Shown one piece after another: positions 21,246-31,615 of a stretch of DNA of 64,000 nucleotides. The stretch's first letter is position 1. Every line of letters starts with the position of its first letter. Source of the DNA: Cognatiluteimonas telluris (lineage in GTDB: Bacteria > Pseudomonadota > Gammaproteobacteria > Xanthomonadales > Xanthomonadaceae); the NCBI RefSeq assembly GCF_011320095.1, contig NZ_JAANOY010000003.1, positions 62,001 through 126,000 of the forward strand, written 5' to 3'. A program made the translations under genes and the position numbers. The notes under the pieces are model-generated. The model was not told the DNA's origin. It saw only the letters and a list, made by a program, of their open reading frames with translations, and searched no databases.

Positions 21246-21881
21246 CTATCCGCCGACGCGGAAGGGCTCGGTAGGCGATCCGCCGATCGCGTAGTGGGTG
21301 CCGCTGACCCGCTGCTGGTGTTCCACCAGCGCCAGCGCGGCCAGCCGCTCGCGGATCCACGTCGCACGCTGTTGTTCGCCGGTTCCGGTGGGATGTTCGT
21401 CCTCGCGGTACCGGCAGAAATCCTCGTACTCGTCGACCTCGGTCGCAAGCGCGTCCCAGGTCAGTTCCAGCAGCAGGATGTCGTCGAGTTTCCCGAGCAT
21501 CGGCGTGCGGTCGGGGATCAGGGTTTCCTCCTGGTCCAGGTAGCCGAGCATCTTCTCCACGTTCACGCGGTCGCGGTCGGCGCAGTCCCAATCGGGATCG
21601 GCGACCATGCGGCGCAGTTCGTCGATGCGCGTGAGCCGTTCGCCCAGGACCTGCGTGGCGCGCGCTTCCGGCATCGCCAGCAGCCAGCGCGCAACATGGG
21701 CCACCTGGTCGGCATCCACGCGAGGTGCACCGGGGTGCACCTCGTGCACGAGGGTGTCGAATTTGGCGACTTCCTCCGCGCACAGCGTCCAGTCGCCGAC
21801 GCGCTTGCGCCGGCACGGATCATTCGACAGGCGCCAGGGAATCTCGTTCTGCCCGGGAAGGTGTTGCTGCAGGTTGGCCAT
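21246..21881 (-). CDS. YkvA-like (DUF1232) protein
   Basis: A 211-residue protein that I recognise only through the motif LIPDRTPMLGKLDDILLLEL (about residues 120-140). This matches the IPDfiPvlGylDDl signature of the YkvA/DUF1232 family. The rest is acidic and helical: a conserved-looking N-terminus (NEIPWRLSNDPCRRK), an alpha-rich middle and a C-terminal HYAIGGSPTEPFRVGG. DUF1232 function is unknown. No clear membrane helix is present outside the motif. The ATG at 21881 has GAGG upstream; a longer frame to 22214 would run through non-coding sequence. It sits between rnhB and dnaE, an unusual position. Confidence 0.75.
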   Translation of the reverse strand: MANLQQHLPGQNEIPWRLSNDPCRRKRVGDWTLCAEEVAKFDTLVHEVHPGAPRVDADQVAHVARWLLAMPEARATQVLGERLTRIDELRRMVADPDWDCADRDRVNVEKMLGYLDQEETLIPDRTPMLGKLDDILLLELTWDALATEVDEYEDFCRYREDEHPTGTGEQQRATWIRERLAALALVEHQQRVSGTHYAIGGSPTEPFRVGG

Positions 21882-22048
21882 GGGGAACCTCGCGATTGCC
21901 GGCTTTGTTGGCGATCGGAAAGCGACCGGCAGGCATTCCGGTGGCATCGCATCGATGCGCCGACAGCATGCGCCCGTGGATTTCGAATGTCGCCATCTGG
22001 AAGTCATGCCGACCTTCGATCGAGCGACATGAATGCAGCCTACGGCCG

Positions 22049-22765
22049 CTAAGCCGGCAGTGGATCGCGCTGCAGAGTCGCGAACAGATCGTCGCTGGCG
22101 CGCACCGGCGCGAAACTGCGCCGGTGTTGCGGGCACGGTCCGTGCCGCATCAACGCCGCCAGGTGCCCGGGCGTGGCATAGCCCTTGTGCTCGTCGAACC
22201 CGTACTGCGGCCATTGCTCATGCAGTGCGCGCATGTGCCGGTCGCGCGAGACCTTGGCCAGGATCGATGCCGCCATGATCGAGCGGTCGCTGGCGTCGCC
22301 GCCGACGATTGCCTCGGCGGCGCAGGGAAGCCCGCGCGGCAGCGCATTGCCATCGATCCGCGCAAGGCAGCCGTGTCCATCGCGCGCGACGTGCAGCACG
22401 CCGTCCAGCGCGCGGCGCATGCCGAGCAGGGTGGCGTGGTAGATGTTGAGGCGGTCGATCTCTTCGACTTCGATGAAAACCACGCACCACGCCAGCGCGC
22501 GTTCGACGATGCGCGCGTAGAGAACTTCGCGCCGATCCGCGCACAACTGCTTTGAATCGGCCAGGCCATTGATCGGCGTGCGGCCCGGTTCGAAGACGAC
22601 CGCGGCGACGGACACCGGCCCGGCGAGCGGACCCCGGCCGGCTTCATCGACCCCGGCGATGTACCGCCGCGGCGTCGGTTCGGGTCCTCCCGACTGCGCG
22701 ACACAGACGCCATTCCCCGGCGGTTGCGCTTTCGGATGGCCGGCCTCTGGCGTGTCGTTGTTCAT
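22049..22765 (-). CDS. rnhB: Ribonuclease HII
   Basis: Removes misincorporated ribonucleotides and RNA from RNA-DNA hybrids. It is 238 residues. The catalytic DE pair is in [14 protein letters not shown] (D40, E41), another acidic residue is in DSKQL, and the [15 protein letters not shown] and [10 protein letters not shown]-type ([14 protein letters not shown]) blocks are clear. The N-terminal 33 residues are a polar, variable leader. The start overlaps the lpxB stop by four bases (ATGA), implying translational coupling with lpxB, as in E. coli. Confidence 0.97.
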   Translation of the reverse strand: MNNDTPEAGHPKAQPPGNGVCVAQSGGPEPTPRRYIAGVDEAGRGPLAGPVSVAAVVFEPGRTPINGLADSKQLCADRREVLYARIVERALAWCVVFIEVEEIDRLNIYHATLLGMRRALDGVLHVARDGHGCLARIDGNALPRGLPCAAEAIVGGDASDRSIMAASILAKVSRDRHMRALHEQWPQYGFDEHKGYATPGHLAALMRHGPCPQHRRSFAPVRASDDLFATLQRDPLPA

Positions 22766-23958
22766 CGCGTTCCCGGCCCATTGCTTCCGGCCGACAGCAA
22801 TCCTGCCACCGCCTGCGCGGCCTGCGTCGAGGCACCGCGTCGCAGTTCGGCATGCAGGCCGTGGAAGCGTGGTTGCAGTGCGGTCATCGCCTCCGGGTGG
22901 TGGAACCAGTCCAGCACCGAGGCCGCCAGTTGTTCCGGCGTGCAATCGTCCTGCATCAGCTCCGGGACCACGCGGTCGCGGGCCAGCACGTTGGGCAGCG
23001 AATAACTGGCGACCTTCAGCATTCCCATGCCCTTGACGATCGCGTGCGTGAGCGGCGCGATCCGGTAACCGACCACCATGGGGCGTTGCGCGAGCATTGC
23101 TTCGAGGGTGGCGGTGCCCGATGCGAGCAGCACCACGTCGCTGGCGACCATCGCGGTGCGCGCCTGCCCGTCCAGCAGCCGGGAATGGGGGATCGGGGGG
23201 GACCGGGCCAGCAGCGATTCGATCGCCGCCCGGCAGGCGGGGGTCGCGGCGGGTATCACCACGCGCAATCCGGGGACCTGCGCCGCAACGAGCGTGGCGG
23301 CCTTCACGAACGCGGGTCCGAGACGCCCGATTTCGCCCAGGCGGGAACCCGGCAGTACGGCCAGCACGGGCGCGTCCAGCGGCAGCGCCAGCTCCTCGCG
23401 TGCCGATGCGCGGTCTGGATCCAGCGCCATCGCATCGGCCAGCGGATGGCCGACGAAGCGGGCGTCGACGCCGTGGCGCGCGTAGATCGTCGGTTCCATC
23501 GGGAACAGGCACAGCACCAGGTCGGCGCTGGCGCCGATCTTCGCCGCGCGGTTCTCGCGCCAGGCCCAGACCGACGGGCTGACGTAATGCACCGTGCGCA
23601 CGCCGCGCTGCTTGAGCCAGCGCTCGACCCCCAGGTTGAAGTCGGGCGCGTCGATGCCGATGAAGACATCGGGTTTCCACGCGAGCACCTGCCGGCGCAG
23701 CGTGCGCCTCAGCCGCAGCAGCCGCGGCAGGTGGCGCAGGACTTCGCTCAGGCCCATCACCGCCAGTTCGGAGGCGTCATGCCAGGCGTCGAATCCCACC
23801 GCACGCATGGCATCGCCGCCGATGCCGGCGAATTCCGCATCCGGAAAGCGCTCGCGCAACGCCGCGACCAGTCCGGCGCCGAGCAGGTCGCCGGACGCCT
23901 CGCCGGCGACGAGCGCGATCCGCGGCGCGCGGGTGGTCATGACGGGCGCCCGTGCCAT
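22762..23958 (-). CDS. lpxB: Lipid-A-disaccharide synthase
   Basis: A GT19 glycosyltransferase that joins UDP-2,3-diacylglucosamine and lipid X to give lipid A disaccharide on the inner face of the inner membrane. It is 398 residues. It shows the N-terminal [19 protein letters not shown], the middle [44 protein letters not shown] and the C-terminal donor-binding region [21 protein letters not shown]7 (MTTRAP, 23940) is an alternative start. It is part of the lpxD-fabZ-lpxA-lpxB run and overlaps rnhB. Confidence 0.97.
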   Translation of the reverse strand: MARAPVMTTRAPRIALVAGEASGDLLGAGLVAALRERFPDAEFAGIGGDAMRAVGFDAWHDASELAVMGLSEVLRHLPRLLRLRRTLRRQVLAWKPDVFIGIDAPDFNLGVERWLKQRGVRTVHYVSPSVWAWRENRAAKIGASADLVLCLFPMEPTIYARHGVDARFVGHPLADAMALDPDRASAREELALPLDAPVLAVLPGSRLGEIGRLGPAFVKAATLVAAQVPGLRVVIPAATPACRAAIESLLARSPPIPHSRLLDGQARTAMVASDVVLLASGTATLEAMLAQRPMVVGYRIAPLTHAIVKGMGMLKVASYSLPNVLARDRVVPELMQDDCTPEQLAASVLDWFHHPEAMTALQPRFHGLHAELRRGASTQAAQAVAGLLSAGSNGPGTR

Positions 23959-24007
23959 GTCGATCCATGGATCCAGGATGCGGGCTCACCCATCCGGAGC
24001 CGCGCCT

Positions 24008-24790
24008 TCACCGCAACAACGGCCGCTCGCCGCGCTCGATGAAGTCCAGCAGCGCGCGCACGTCGTCGCTGTCGCGTGCCAGCTGCGCCAAGTGCAGGCG
24101 CGCCTCGTCGAGCTTGGCTCCGGACGCATAGAGCGCGCGGTAGGCGCGCTTGATCGCGGCGATCCGCGCGCTGTCGAAGCCGCGGCGCTTGAGCCCCTCG
24201 GCGTTGATGCCGCGCGGGCGCCCGTAGCCTTCCTGGGCCACCAGCACGTAAGGCGGCACGTCGCCGTTGACGAATGCGCCCATGCCGACGAAGGCGTGGG
24301 CGCCGATGCGGCAGAACTGGTGCACGCCGACGAAGCCGCTGAGGATGACGTGGTCGCCGACCTCGACATGCCCCGCCAGCGTGGCATTGTTGGAGAACAC
24401 GCAATGGCTGCCGACCTGGCAGTCGTGCGCGATGTGCACGTAGGCGAGGAACCAGTTGTCGTCGCCGATGCGGGTGACGCCGCCGCCGTTGCCGGTGCCC
24501 CGGCTGATGGTCGCGAACTCGCGGATCGTGTTGCCGTCGCCGATGACCAGCTCGGTGCGCTCGCCGGCGAACTTCTTGTCCTGCGGATCGCCACCAATCG
24601 CGGCGAAGCCGTGCACGTGGTTGTCGCAACCCATCCGCGTCGGGCCCAGCACGCTGGCATGCGCGTCGATGACGCTGCGGTCGCCGATCTCGACGTCGGC
24701 ACCGATGGTGCAGAAGGCGCCGATCGAGACATCCGCCCCGAGCCGCGCCGACGGATCGATGACGGCGCTGGGATGGATGCCGCCAGCCAC
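24008..24790 (-). CDS. lpxA: Acyl-ACP--UDP-N-acetylglucosamine O-acyltransferase
   Basis: The first enzyme of lipid A synthesis, which transfers a 3-hydroxyacyl chain to UDP-GlcNAc. It is a 260-residue left-handed parallel beta-helix built from hexapeptide repeats ([20 protein letters not shown] and on). The catalytic histidine lies in [13 protein letters not shown]. The C-terminal helical domain ([20 protein letters not shown]) matches LpxA and not LpxD. Only one base separates it from fabZ upstream, so both are certainly on one message. Confidence 0.98.
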   Translation of the reverse strand: MAGGIHPSAVIDPSARLGADVSIGAFCTIGADVEIGDRSVIDAHASVLGPTRMGCDNHVHGFAAIGGDPQDKKFAGERTELVIGDGNTIREFATISRGTGNGGGVTRIGDDNWFLAYVHIAHDCQVGSHCVFSNNATLAGHVEVGDHVILSGFVGVHQFCRIGAHAFVGMGAFVNGDVPPYVLVAQEGYGRPRGINAEGLKRRGFDSARIAAIKRAYRALYASGAKLDEARLHLAQLARDSDDVRALLDFIERGERPLLR

Positions 24791-24791
24791 G

Positions 24792-25253
24792 TCAGTCCTT
24801 CGCCTCGGCGCAGAGGATGTCGGCGCAGGCGACCTGCTCGCCGTCGACGCGCGCGATGCCGGTGTAGAGGGCCATGTTGCGGATCATCCGGCGCAGGGTG
24901 ACGTCGAGCTCGAGGCGATCGCCCGGCACGACCATGCGGCTGAACTTGGCGTTGTCGATCTTGACCAGATAGAAGATCTTTCCGGTCGCCGGCACGCCGC
25001 TGGCCGCCAGGTCCGACAACTGCGTGATCAGGCCGCCGGCCTGCGCCAGGGCTTCGATCACCAGCACGCCCGGCATCACCGGTCGGCCGGGGAAATGGCC
25101 CTGGAAGAACGGCTCGTTGAAGGTGACGCTCTTGGTGCACAGCACGCGCGTGTGCGGCTCGAACTCGACAACTCGGTCGACCAGCAGGAACGGGAAGCGG
25201 TGCGGGAGCAGTTTCTGGATGTCGACCACGTCGACCGGGAGTTGCAGGCTCAT
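24792..25253 (-). CDS. fabZ: 3-hydroxyacyl-ACP dehydratase FabZ
   Basis: A hot-dog-fold dehydratase of fatty acid elongation, 153 residues from the ATG at 25253. The catalytic His53 is in [11 protein letters not shown], and the acidic partner E67 is in [12 protein letters not shown]. The N-terminal [18 protein letters not shown] is the FabZ signature. FabZ and LpxA/LpxD draw on the same 3-hydroxyacyl-ACP pool, which explains the operon. It overlaps the lpxD stop by four bases (ATGA). A longer frame to 25430 lies inside lpxD and is not a better start. Confidence 0.98.
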   Translation of the reverse strand: MSLQLPVDVVDIQKLLPHRFPFLLVDRVVEFEPHTRVLCTKSVTFNEPFFQGHFPGRPVMPGVLVIEALAQAGGLITQLSDLAASGVPATGKIFYLVKIDNAKFSRMVVPGDRLELDVTLRRMIRNMALYTGIARVDGEQVACADILCAEAKD

Positions 25254-26275
25254 TGCGGGTCCTTGTCGACGGCCTGCACGCGGCGTGCGAGGGCGTCGAG
25301 CTGCTTGAAGCGGGCGGCGCTGCGACGCCAGCTGCGATTGTCCATCACCGGGGTGCCGGATGAATACTCGCCGGGCTCGCGGATCGAATGCGTCACCAGC
25401 GTCATCGCGGTCACGACGACGCGATCGCACAGCTCCAGGTGCCCGAGGACCCCCGCGCCGCCGCCGATCAGGCAGTAGCGGCCGATGCGCGCGCTGCCGG
25501 CGACCGCCGAGCAGCCGGCCATCGCCGTATGGGCGCCGATGTGGACGTTGTGGCCGACCTGGATCTGGTTGTCCAGGCGGACGTCGTCCTCGAGCACGGT
25601 GTCATCGAGCGCGCCACGGTCGATGGTGGTGTTGGCGCCGATCTCGCAGTCGTCGCCGATCACGACGCCGCCGAGCTGCGGCACCTTGAGCCAGCGGCCG
25701 GCTTCCATGGCCAGCCCGAAGCCATCGGCACCGAGTACCGCGCCCGGGTGGATGAGGACGCGTTGCCCCAGGCGCACGCGGCGCACCAGGGTGACGTGGG
25801 CGCCGAGTTCGCAACCGGCTCCCACCACGCAGTCCTCGCCGACAACGCACCCGGCACCGACGACGGCGCCGGCGGCAACCGTGCTTCGAGGGCCGACGAC
25901 GGCTAGCGGACCGATCTGCGCGGCGGGATCGACCTGCGCCGTCGCATCGACAATGGCAGAGGGATGGATGCCGGGAGCAGGCGGCTCGCGAACGTCGAAC
26001 AGCGATGCGATGCGTGCGAATGCGGAATAAGGATCATCGGCGATCAGCGCGGTGCCTGGATAACCTTCGGCATCGCCGGCGGCCATCACCACGATGCCGG
26101 CCTGGCTGTCCTCCAGCTGCGCACGGTAGCGCGGATTGGCCAGGAACGACAGTTGGGTCGCGTCGGCGCCGGCCAGCGTGGACACGCCGGCGACCCGGAT
26201 GCCGCCATCACCGTGCAGCAGCAGCCCGAAACGCGCGGCAAGTTCGGTTGCTGAGAATTGGCGAAGGCTAGGCAT
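25250..26275 (-). CDS. lpxD: UDP-3-O-(3-hydroxyacyl)glucosamine N-acyltransferase
   Basis: The third lipid A enzyme, which N-acylates the deacetylated UDP-glucosamine made by LpxC. From the ATG at 26275 it is 341 residues, the same as E. coli LpxD. An N-terminal uridine-binding domain ([20 protein letters not shown]) is followed by hexapeptide repeats with the catalytic histidine in [13 protein letters not shown], and a short C-terminal helix. A possible extension to 26437 would run into bamA and is rejected. bamA lies 53 bases upstream with no skp gene in between. Confidence 0.97.
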   Translation of the reverse strand: MPSLRQFSATELAARFGLLLHGDGGIRVAGVSTLAGADATQLSFLANPRYRAQLEDSQAGIVVMAAGDAEGYPGTALIADDPYSAFARIASLFDVREPPAPGIHPSAIVDATAQVDPAAQIGPLAVVGPRSTVAAGAVVGAGCVVGEDCVVGAGCELGAHVTLVRRVRLGQRVLIHPGAVLGADGFGLAMEAGRWLKVPQLGGVVIGDDCEIGANTTIDRGALDDTVLEDDVRLDNQIQVGHNVHIGAHTAMAGCSAVAGSARIGRYCLIGGGAGVLGHLELCDRVVVTAMTLVTHSIREPGEYSSGTPVMDNRSWRRSAARFKQLDALARRVQAVDKDPQ

Positions 26276-26328
26276 GCCCGTGGGTCGTCGGCGGATCGCG
26301 GCAGGCCGCGCGTCGCTGGCCGCGATGG

Positions 26329-28854
26329 TCAGTACGCGCCCTGGAAGGTGAACTGGAGGTGCTCGATATCGTCGCCGGGCTTGCTGTTGAGCGGGACCGC
26401 GTAGCTGATCGAAATCGGACCGACCGGCGCGCGCCACAGCATCGAGATGCCCGCCGAATACCGCAGCTCATCGACGTTGAAATCATCGGCGTTGCGGTAG
26501 ACGTTACCGAAATCGACGAACGCCGAGACCCGCGCCGAGGGCGACTTGATCAGGGTCGGGAAGTACATCTCGAACGAGCCGACGGTCTTCACCGCACCGC
26601 CCAACGCCTGGTTGCCCTCGCGCGGGCCAAGGGTGTTGTCGCGGAATCCGCGGACGGAATTGGTGCCGCCGGCGTAGAAATTCTCGAAGAACGGCAGGCC
26701 GTCGGCGGTCAACGGCGGATCGATCACGTGGTAATCCGGGGACGACGGCAGGCAGGGGTCGCTGGACGGCGGCCGCGGCGGCTGGACCGGCGGCGTCTTC
26801 GGGTCGTTGTCGTCGTCCACCGCCGGGGGCAGGGGCTGCAGGCAATAGTTGTCGCGGGTGACCGGGTTGCCGTAGCTGTCCCCGTAGCCCAGTTCGATCC
26901 GGGTATCGAGCACGAGCGCGCGCGAGATCGGCCAGTACTTCGAGAACTGGTAATTGAGCTTGTAGTACTGGACGGTCGAGCCCGGCAGCGTGGTTTCGAA
27001 CGAGACCCGCTGGAAGATGCCGCTGGTCGGAGTGAAGTAGTCGTTGCGGGTGTCGCGGGCCCACGCCAGCTGGCCGCGCCAGGCATGGAAGGTGCGCTGG
27101 TCGAGGGCATCCACGTAGCGGATGATCGACAGCGGCGTCGAACCGAGGAATGTGAAGATCTGGTTGCTGTCGACCCCGAACAGCGCCGATACGGTGTCGT
27201 TTTCCGTGATGGGCAGCCCGGCAACCACCTGGGCCGAATGGCTGGTGGTCGAGTACGAGGCGGTGTTGAAGTTGGAGTTGTCGAACTCGCGCCAGCTCAG
27301 GTTGTAGCCAAGCGACATGCCTTCGTCGGTGAAGTACGGATTGAGGAACGAGAACGCGTACCGCTGCAGGTACGAGTTGCGCTGCGCCTCGATCGAGACC
27401 CGGTTCCCGTTGCCCAGGAAGTTGTTCTGCGACACCGAGATCGAGGTTGTGAGGCCCGACAGCTGCGAATAGCCCAGGCCGACCGAGAAGCTGCCCGACG
27501 TGGTCTCCTTGACGCTGAAGACGACGTCGACCTGGTCGTTGCTGCCGGGGACCGGTTGCTTGTCGACATCCACCGTTTCGAAGAAGCCCAGTCGCTGCAG
27601 GCGGATCTTCGACCGGTCGATGGCGGCCTGCGAGTACCAGGCACCTTCGAACTGGCGCAGTTCGCGGCGCATGACCTCGTCGGACGTGCGCGTGTTGCCC
27701 TTGAACACGATCCGGTGGACGTTGACGCGCGGACCCGGCTGGACCTGGAGGTTGATGCCAACGGTACGCTTTTCACGGTCGATGTCAGGGACCGGATTGA
27801 TCTGCGCGAAGGCGTAACCGATGTTGCCCAGGGTCGCGGTGATGGCGTCGGAAGAGCGCTCCAGCATCTCCCGCGAGAAGACCTGGCCCGGCTTGACCAG
27901 CACCATCTTCTCCAGCTCTTCCTTGGGCAGGATGGTGTCGCCGCTGATGGTGATCCCCGAGACCGTGTATTTCTCGCCTTCGGTGAGCCCGGCGGTGATG
28001 AACATGTCGCGCTTGTCCGGGCTGATCGCGACCTGCGTGCTGTCGACGCTGAAGTCGATGAAGCCACGGTCCAGGTAGTACTCGTTGAGCTTCTCCAGGT
28101 CGCCGGACAGCTTCTCCCTGGAGTACTGGTCGTCGTGGCGGTACCAGCTGAGCCAGTTGCTTTCCTGCGACTCCCAATTGTCGGTGACGGCCTTCTGCTT
28201 GAAGGTCTCGTTGCCGATCAGGTTGATGTGCCGGATCCGCGCAGCCTTGCCTTCAGTGACCTGCAGCGTGATGTCCACGCGGTTGCGGTCGAGCTTGGTC
28301 ACGATCGGATCGATCTTGACGTTGTACTTGCCGCGGTTGTTGTACTGGCGGGTGAGTTCCTGCGTGACCTCGTCCAGGTCGTGGCGATCGAAGGTGCTGC
28401 CTTCGCTCAGGCCGATGTCGTTGAGGCCCTTCTGCAGGTCCTCGGTATGGATATCCTTGTTGCCCGTGATGGTGAGCTTGTTGATGCTCGGACGCTCGAC
28501 CACGGTCACGACGAGGATGTCGCCCTGCCGGCCGAGCCGGACGTCGTCGAAGAACCCGGTCTTGTACAGCGCCCGGATGGCTTCGGCCTCGCGGGTGGAG
28601 TCGATCGTGTCGCCGCGCTCGATCGGCAGGTAGGTGAATACCGTGCCCGACGAAATGCGCTGAAGGCCATCGACGCGGATGTCGGCCACGGTGAACGCGT
28701 CCAGGCCGGTGGGAGCCGGCGCGGCATCCGGCGTCCCGTCGGCCGCAGCCGCCCCCGTGAACGGATTGGCCGACTGCGCCAGTGCGGGGAATGCCGGCGC
28801 AAGCGCCGCGGCAAGGGCGAGGGCGAGCAGGCGGCGGGCGGGGGTTCGCGTCAT
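26329..28854 (-). CDS. bamA: Outer membrane protein assembly factor BamA
   Basis: The Omp85 core of the BAM machine that folds beta-barrels into the outer membrane. It is 841 residues from the ATG at 28854; a TTG four codons earlier is possible. A signal peptide (to about PALAQ) is followed by five POTRA domains (about residues 45-430) and a 16-strand barrel ending in QFTFQGAY. The loop-6 VRGF motif is in TNSVRGFRDNTLGP. Oddly, an extra Pro/Asp-rich stretch flanked by two cysteines (about residues 668-705, DNA 26740-26850) is inserted in loop 6 before this motif. It is between rseP and lpxD. Confidence 0.98.
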   Translation of the reverse strand: MTRTPARRLLALALAAALAPAFPALAQSANPFTGAAAADGTPDAAPAPTGLDAFTVADIRVDGLQRISSGTVFTYLPIERGDTIDSTREAEAIRALYKTGFFDDVRLGRQGDILVVTVVERPSINKLTITGNKDIHTEDLQKGLNDIGLSEGSTFDRHDLDEVTQELTRQYNNRGKYNVKIDPIVTKLDRNRVDITLQVTEGKAARIRHINLIGNETFKQKAVTDNWESQESNWLSWYRHDDQYSREKLSGDLEKLNEYYLDRGFIDFSVDSTQVAISPDKRDMFITAGLTEGEKYTVSGITISGDTILPKEELEKMVLVKPGQVFSREMLERSSDAITATLGNIGYAFAQINPVPDIDREKRTVGINLQVQPGPRVNVHRIVFKGNTRTSDEVMRRELRQFEGAWYSQAAIDRSKIRLQRLGFFETVDVDKQPVPGSNDQVDVVFSVKETTSGSFSVGLGYSQLSGLTTSISVSQNNFLGNGNRVSIEAQRNSYLQRYAFSFLNPYFTDEGMSLGYNLSWREFDNSNFNTASYSTTSHSAQVVAGLPITENDTVSALFGVDSNQIFTFLGSTPLSIIRYVDALDQRTFHAWRGQLAWARDTRNDYFTPTSGIFQRVSFETTLPGSTVQYYKLNYQFSKYWPISRALVLDTRIELGYGDSYGNPVTRDNYCLQPLPPAVDDDNDPKTPPVQPPRPPSSDPCLPSSPDYHVIDPPLTADGLPFFENFYAGGTNSVRGFRDNTLGPREGNQALGGAVKTVGSFEMYFPTLIKSPSARVSAFVDFGNVYRNADDFNVDELRYSAGISMLWRAPVGPISISYAVPLNSKPGDDIEHLQFTFQGAY

Positions 28855-28962
28855 CGGTACGTCCAATTGGGGGCTATCGAGCGGGGCTTTGGAGCGGAAT
28901 CTTTCGGCCCATCGCAGGCGTGCGGCGATGGTGGGGTCGCGGGCGTGGTTTCGCGCAGTCGG

Positions 28963-30312
28963 TCAATGCAGCAGTCGCAGGATGTCGTTGTAGAACGCCA
29001 GGCCCATCAGGCCGGCCAGCAGGCCCAGACCGATATATTGGCCGACAGCCATCGCGCGTTCGCTCAACGGGCGGCCTTGGGCCAGCTCGATAAGGTAATA
29101 CAGCAGGTGGCCGCCGTCCAAGACGGGGATTGGCAGGATGTTGACGATCGCCAGACTGAGTGACATCAGGGCGAGGAAGTTCAGGAACCAGGCCGGCCCC
29201 AGCTGGGCTGATGCATTGGCGTAACGGGCGATGGTGATCGGCCCGGAGACGTTGTCGGCCGAGGCGCGGCCCCGCAGCAGGCGGCCGATCATGCCGACCG
29301 AATCGGCGGCCAGCTTCCACGTTTCGCGCACCGCCGCCGGCACCGCGGCCACCGGCCCGTACTGCAGTTTCGCGTCGTAGGCCGGCGTGGCGGCAGGGGC
29401 CGGAGCGATGCCCAGGGCCCAATAGCGGCCGCCGGACCCATCCCGGCGCAGGCGCGGATGGATCTCCAGTGCCAGCCGGTCGCCGTCGCGCAGGACCTCG
29501 ACCATGGCCTGGCGGCCACCGAACCGCTGGACCAGGGGTCCGATGTCGTCGAACGCGTGCACCGGCGTGCCATCGACGGCCGTGATCCGGTCGCCGTCGG
29601 CCAGCACGCCCCACGCGGCGGATCCGGGTTCGATCCGGCCGACCAAGGGGGGCAACAACTGGTGGCGCGGGGTGAGTCCGATGTCGCGCAGCAGCTGATC
29701 CTGGTCGGCAGCGGGCGGCAGTTGCGACAGGCGCAGCGTGCGGACCACCTCGTCGCCATCGGCGGTTTGCACCCGGATGCGGACGTCCCTGCGGTCGAGC
29801 GCCGCGGTCGCCAGCGCCAATGCCGCTTCGCTCCAGGTCGGGGTGTCGCGGTCGCCGACCGCCAGCAGCCTGTCGCCTCGCTCGAGCCGCGCCTGCGCCG
29901 CCAGCGCTTCGACGTGGCCGACGACCGGCGAGAAATCCGGCCGCCCGATCACGAACATCGCCCACAGCAGCGCCACGCACAGCAGCAGGTTGGCGAACGG
30001 GCCAGCGGCGACGATCGCGATCCGCCGACCGACCGACTTGCGGTTGAACGCCTGGCCCAGGTCGCGCGCGTCGACGTCGCCTTCGCGCTCGTCGAGCATC
30101 TTGACGTAGCCGCCGAGCGGGATCGCCGCGACAACGTACTCGGTGCCGTCGCGCCCACGGCGCAGCCACAGGGGCTGGCCGAAGCCGACCGAGAACCGCA
30201 GCACCTTCACCCCGAACCGGCGCGCGACCCAGAAGTGCCCGAACTCATGGAACGTCACCAGCACGCCGAGGCTGACGATCATCCACCACACCGAACCGAA
30301 GAAATCACCCAT
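28963..30312 (-). CDS. rseP: Intramembrane zinc metalloprotease RseP
   Basis: A site-2 protease that cleaves anti-sigma factor RseA within the membrane during envelope stress and also clears signal peptides. It is 449 residues. The zinc motif HEFGH (residues 22-26) sits in the first membrane helix. Two PDZ regions follow (for example VEALAAQARLERGDRLLAVG and GSAAWGVLADGDRITAVDG), then the C-terminal catalytic helix with LDGGHLLYY. It lies only 12 bases after dxr, in the conserved cdsA-dxr-rseP-bamA order. Confidence 0.97.
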   Translation of the reverse strand: MGDFFGSVWWMIVSLGVLVTFHEFGHFWVARRFGVKVLRFSVGFGQPLWLRRGRDGTEYVVAAIPLGGYVKMLDEREGDVDARDLGQAFNRKSVGRRIAIVAAGPFANLLLCVALLWAMFVIGRPDFSPVVGHVEALAAQARLERGDRLLAVGDRDTPTWSEAALALATAALDRRDVRIRVQTADGDEVVRTLRLSQLPPAADQDQLLRDIGLTPRHQLLPPLVGRIEPGSAAWGVLADGDRITAVDGTPVHAFDDIGPLVQRFGGRQAMVEVLRDGDRLALEIHPRLRRDGSGGRYWALGIAPAPAATPAYDAKLQYGPVAAVPAAVRETWKLAADSVGMIGRLLRGRASADNVSGPITIARYANASAQLGPAWFLNFLALMSLSLAIVNILPIPVLDGGHLLYYLIELAQGRPLSERAMAVGQYIGLGLLAGLMGLAFYNDILRLLH

Positions 30313-30324
30313 GGCGTGCGCTCC

Positions 30325-31566
30325 TCATGACAGCGCGCGTGGACGGACGGCGGTGGGGTTGCGCGCAATCGCCTGCTCGACATGGCGGCGCGACAGTGCG
30401 TCGGCGTCGCGTAGCACGTCCAGCGAATCGGCGGCGACCACTGGAAGCGAGGCCAGCGCGTCCTCGACCAGAGCCGGGATCTGCAGGAAACCGATGCGCC
30501 CGTGCAGGAAGGCGGCGACCGCAACCTCGTTGGCCGCATTGAGCACGGCCGGCGCGGTACCGCCGGCGGCGAGTGCGTCGAAGGCCAGCCGCAGGCAGGG
30601 GAAGGCATCCAGATCCGGCGCTTCGAAGTCCAGCCGGCCCTGCGCCAGCAGGTCCAGCCCGGCGACGCCGGACTCGATCCGCTGTGGCCAGCCGAAGCCC
30701 ACCGCCAGTGCGGTCCGCATGTCCGGGAGGCCGAGTTGGGCGAGGGTCGAGCCGTCGATGAATTCCACCAGTGAGTGCACCAGGCTCTGCGGGTGCACCA
30801 GCACGTGGATCTGCGTGGCGGGCACGCCGAACAGGTGGTGGGCTTCGATCACCTCCAGGCCCTTGTTCATCAGCGTCGCCGAGTCGACCGAGATCTTCGG
30901 TCCCATCGACCACTTGGGATGCGCGATCGCCTGCGCCGGGGTGACGTCGGCCAAGGCCGCGCGGGCACGCCCGCGGAAGGGGCCGCCGGAAGCGGTGAGC
31001 AGGATCCGTCGCAGCCCGTGGCTGCCCCCGCCCGCTGCGCACGCGCCGATTCCCGCCGGTGCCACCGGCAGGCACTGGAAGATCGCGTTGTGCTCGCTGT
31101 CGATCGGGACGATGCAGGCGCCGGCGGCGCCGGCGGCGGCTGTCAGCAGTTCGCCCGCCAGGACCAGCGATTCCTTGTTGGCGAGCAGCAGGCGCTTGCC
31201 GGCGCGCGCGGCGGCCAGCGTCGAAGGCAGCCCGGCGGCGCCCACGATCGCGGCGACGACGGTATCGCAGGCATCGCTGGCGACCAGTTCCCCCAGCGCG
31301 GGGTCGCCGGCATGGGCCTGCGTGGGCAGCCCCGATTCGCGCAACCCGTCGCGCAGGCGCGCGTGCGCCCCGGTATCGGCGATCACCGCGTGGGCGGGGC
31401 GATGGCGCCGACAAAGCGCCAGCAGGGCTTCGACATTGCTTCCGGCCGCCAGCACCGTTACCCGCAGGCGGTCGGGATGGCGCGCGACCACGTCCAGCGC
31501 CGACGTGCCGATCGAGCCGGTGGCGCCGAGCACGGCGATGTCGCGAAGGGGAGGTTGGTCGTTCAA
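30325..31566 (-). CDS. dxr: 1-deoxy-D-xylulose 5-phosphate reductoisomerase
   Basis: The second enzyme of the MEP isoprenoid pathway, NADPH- and divalent-metal-dependent. Seen are the dinucleotide-binding [16 protein letters not shown], the metal and substrate region [20 protein letters not shown], and the C-terminal domain. No ATG fits the normal N-terminus. The TTG at 31566 gives 413 residues (E. coli 398), whereas the ATG at 31674 would overlap cdsA by about 60 bases and add an Arg/Pro leader. I therefore favour TTG, with a weak ribosome site. It is between cdsA and rseP. Confidence 0.95.
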   Translation of the reverse strand: MNDQPPLRDIAVLGATGSIGTSALDVVARHPDRLRVTVLAAGSNVEALLALCRRHRPAHAVIADTGAHARLRDGLRESGLPTQAHAGDPALGELVASDACDTVVAAIVGAAGLPSTLAAARAGKRLLLANKESLVLAGELLTAAAGAAGACIVPIDSEHNAIFQCLPVAPAGIGACAAGGGSHGLRRILLTASGGPFRGRARAALADVTPAQAIAHPKWSMGPKISVDSATLMNKGLEVIEAHHLFGVPATQIHVLVHPQSLVHSLVEFIDGSTLAQLGLPDMRTALAVGFGWPQRIESGVAGLDLLAQGRLDFEAPDLDAFPCLRLAFDALAAGGTAPAVLNAANEVAVAAFLHGRIGFLQIPALVEDALASLPVVAADSLDVLRDADALSRRHVEQAIARNPTAVRPRALS

Positions 31567-31615
31567 GGGGAGCCGGTCTGGAAGGGGGCAGCGGGCGCGG
31601 GGAGCGCGGGCGGCC

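Noticed and set aside
17731-21294. 1187-codon open frame on the strand opposite dnaE
   Set aside because: It mirrors dnaE almost exactly, has Arg/Gln/Ala-rich composition without recognisable motifs, and is an expected by-product of high GC at third codon positions.
26359-29163. 934-codon open frame opposite bamA
   Set aside because: It is antisense to a certain gene, has no domain or membrane pattern, and runs across the end of rseP.
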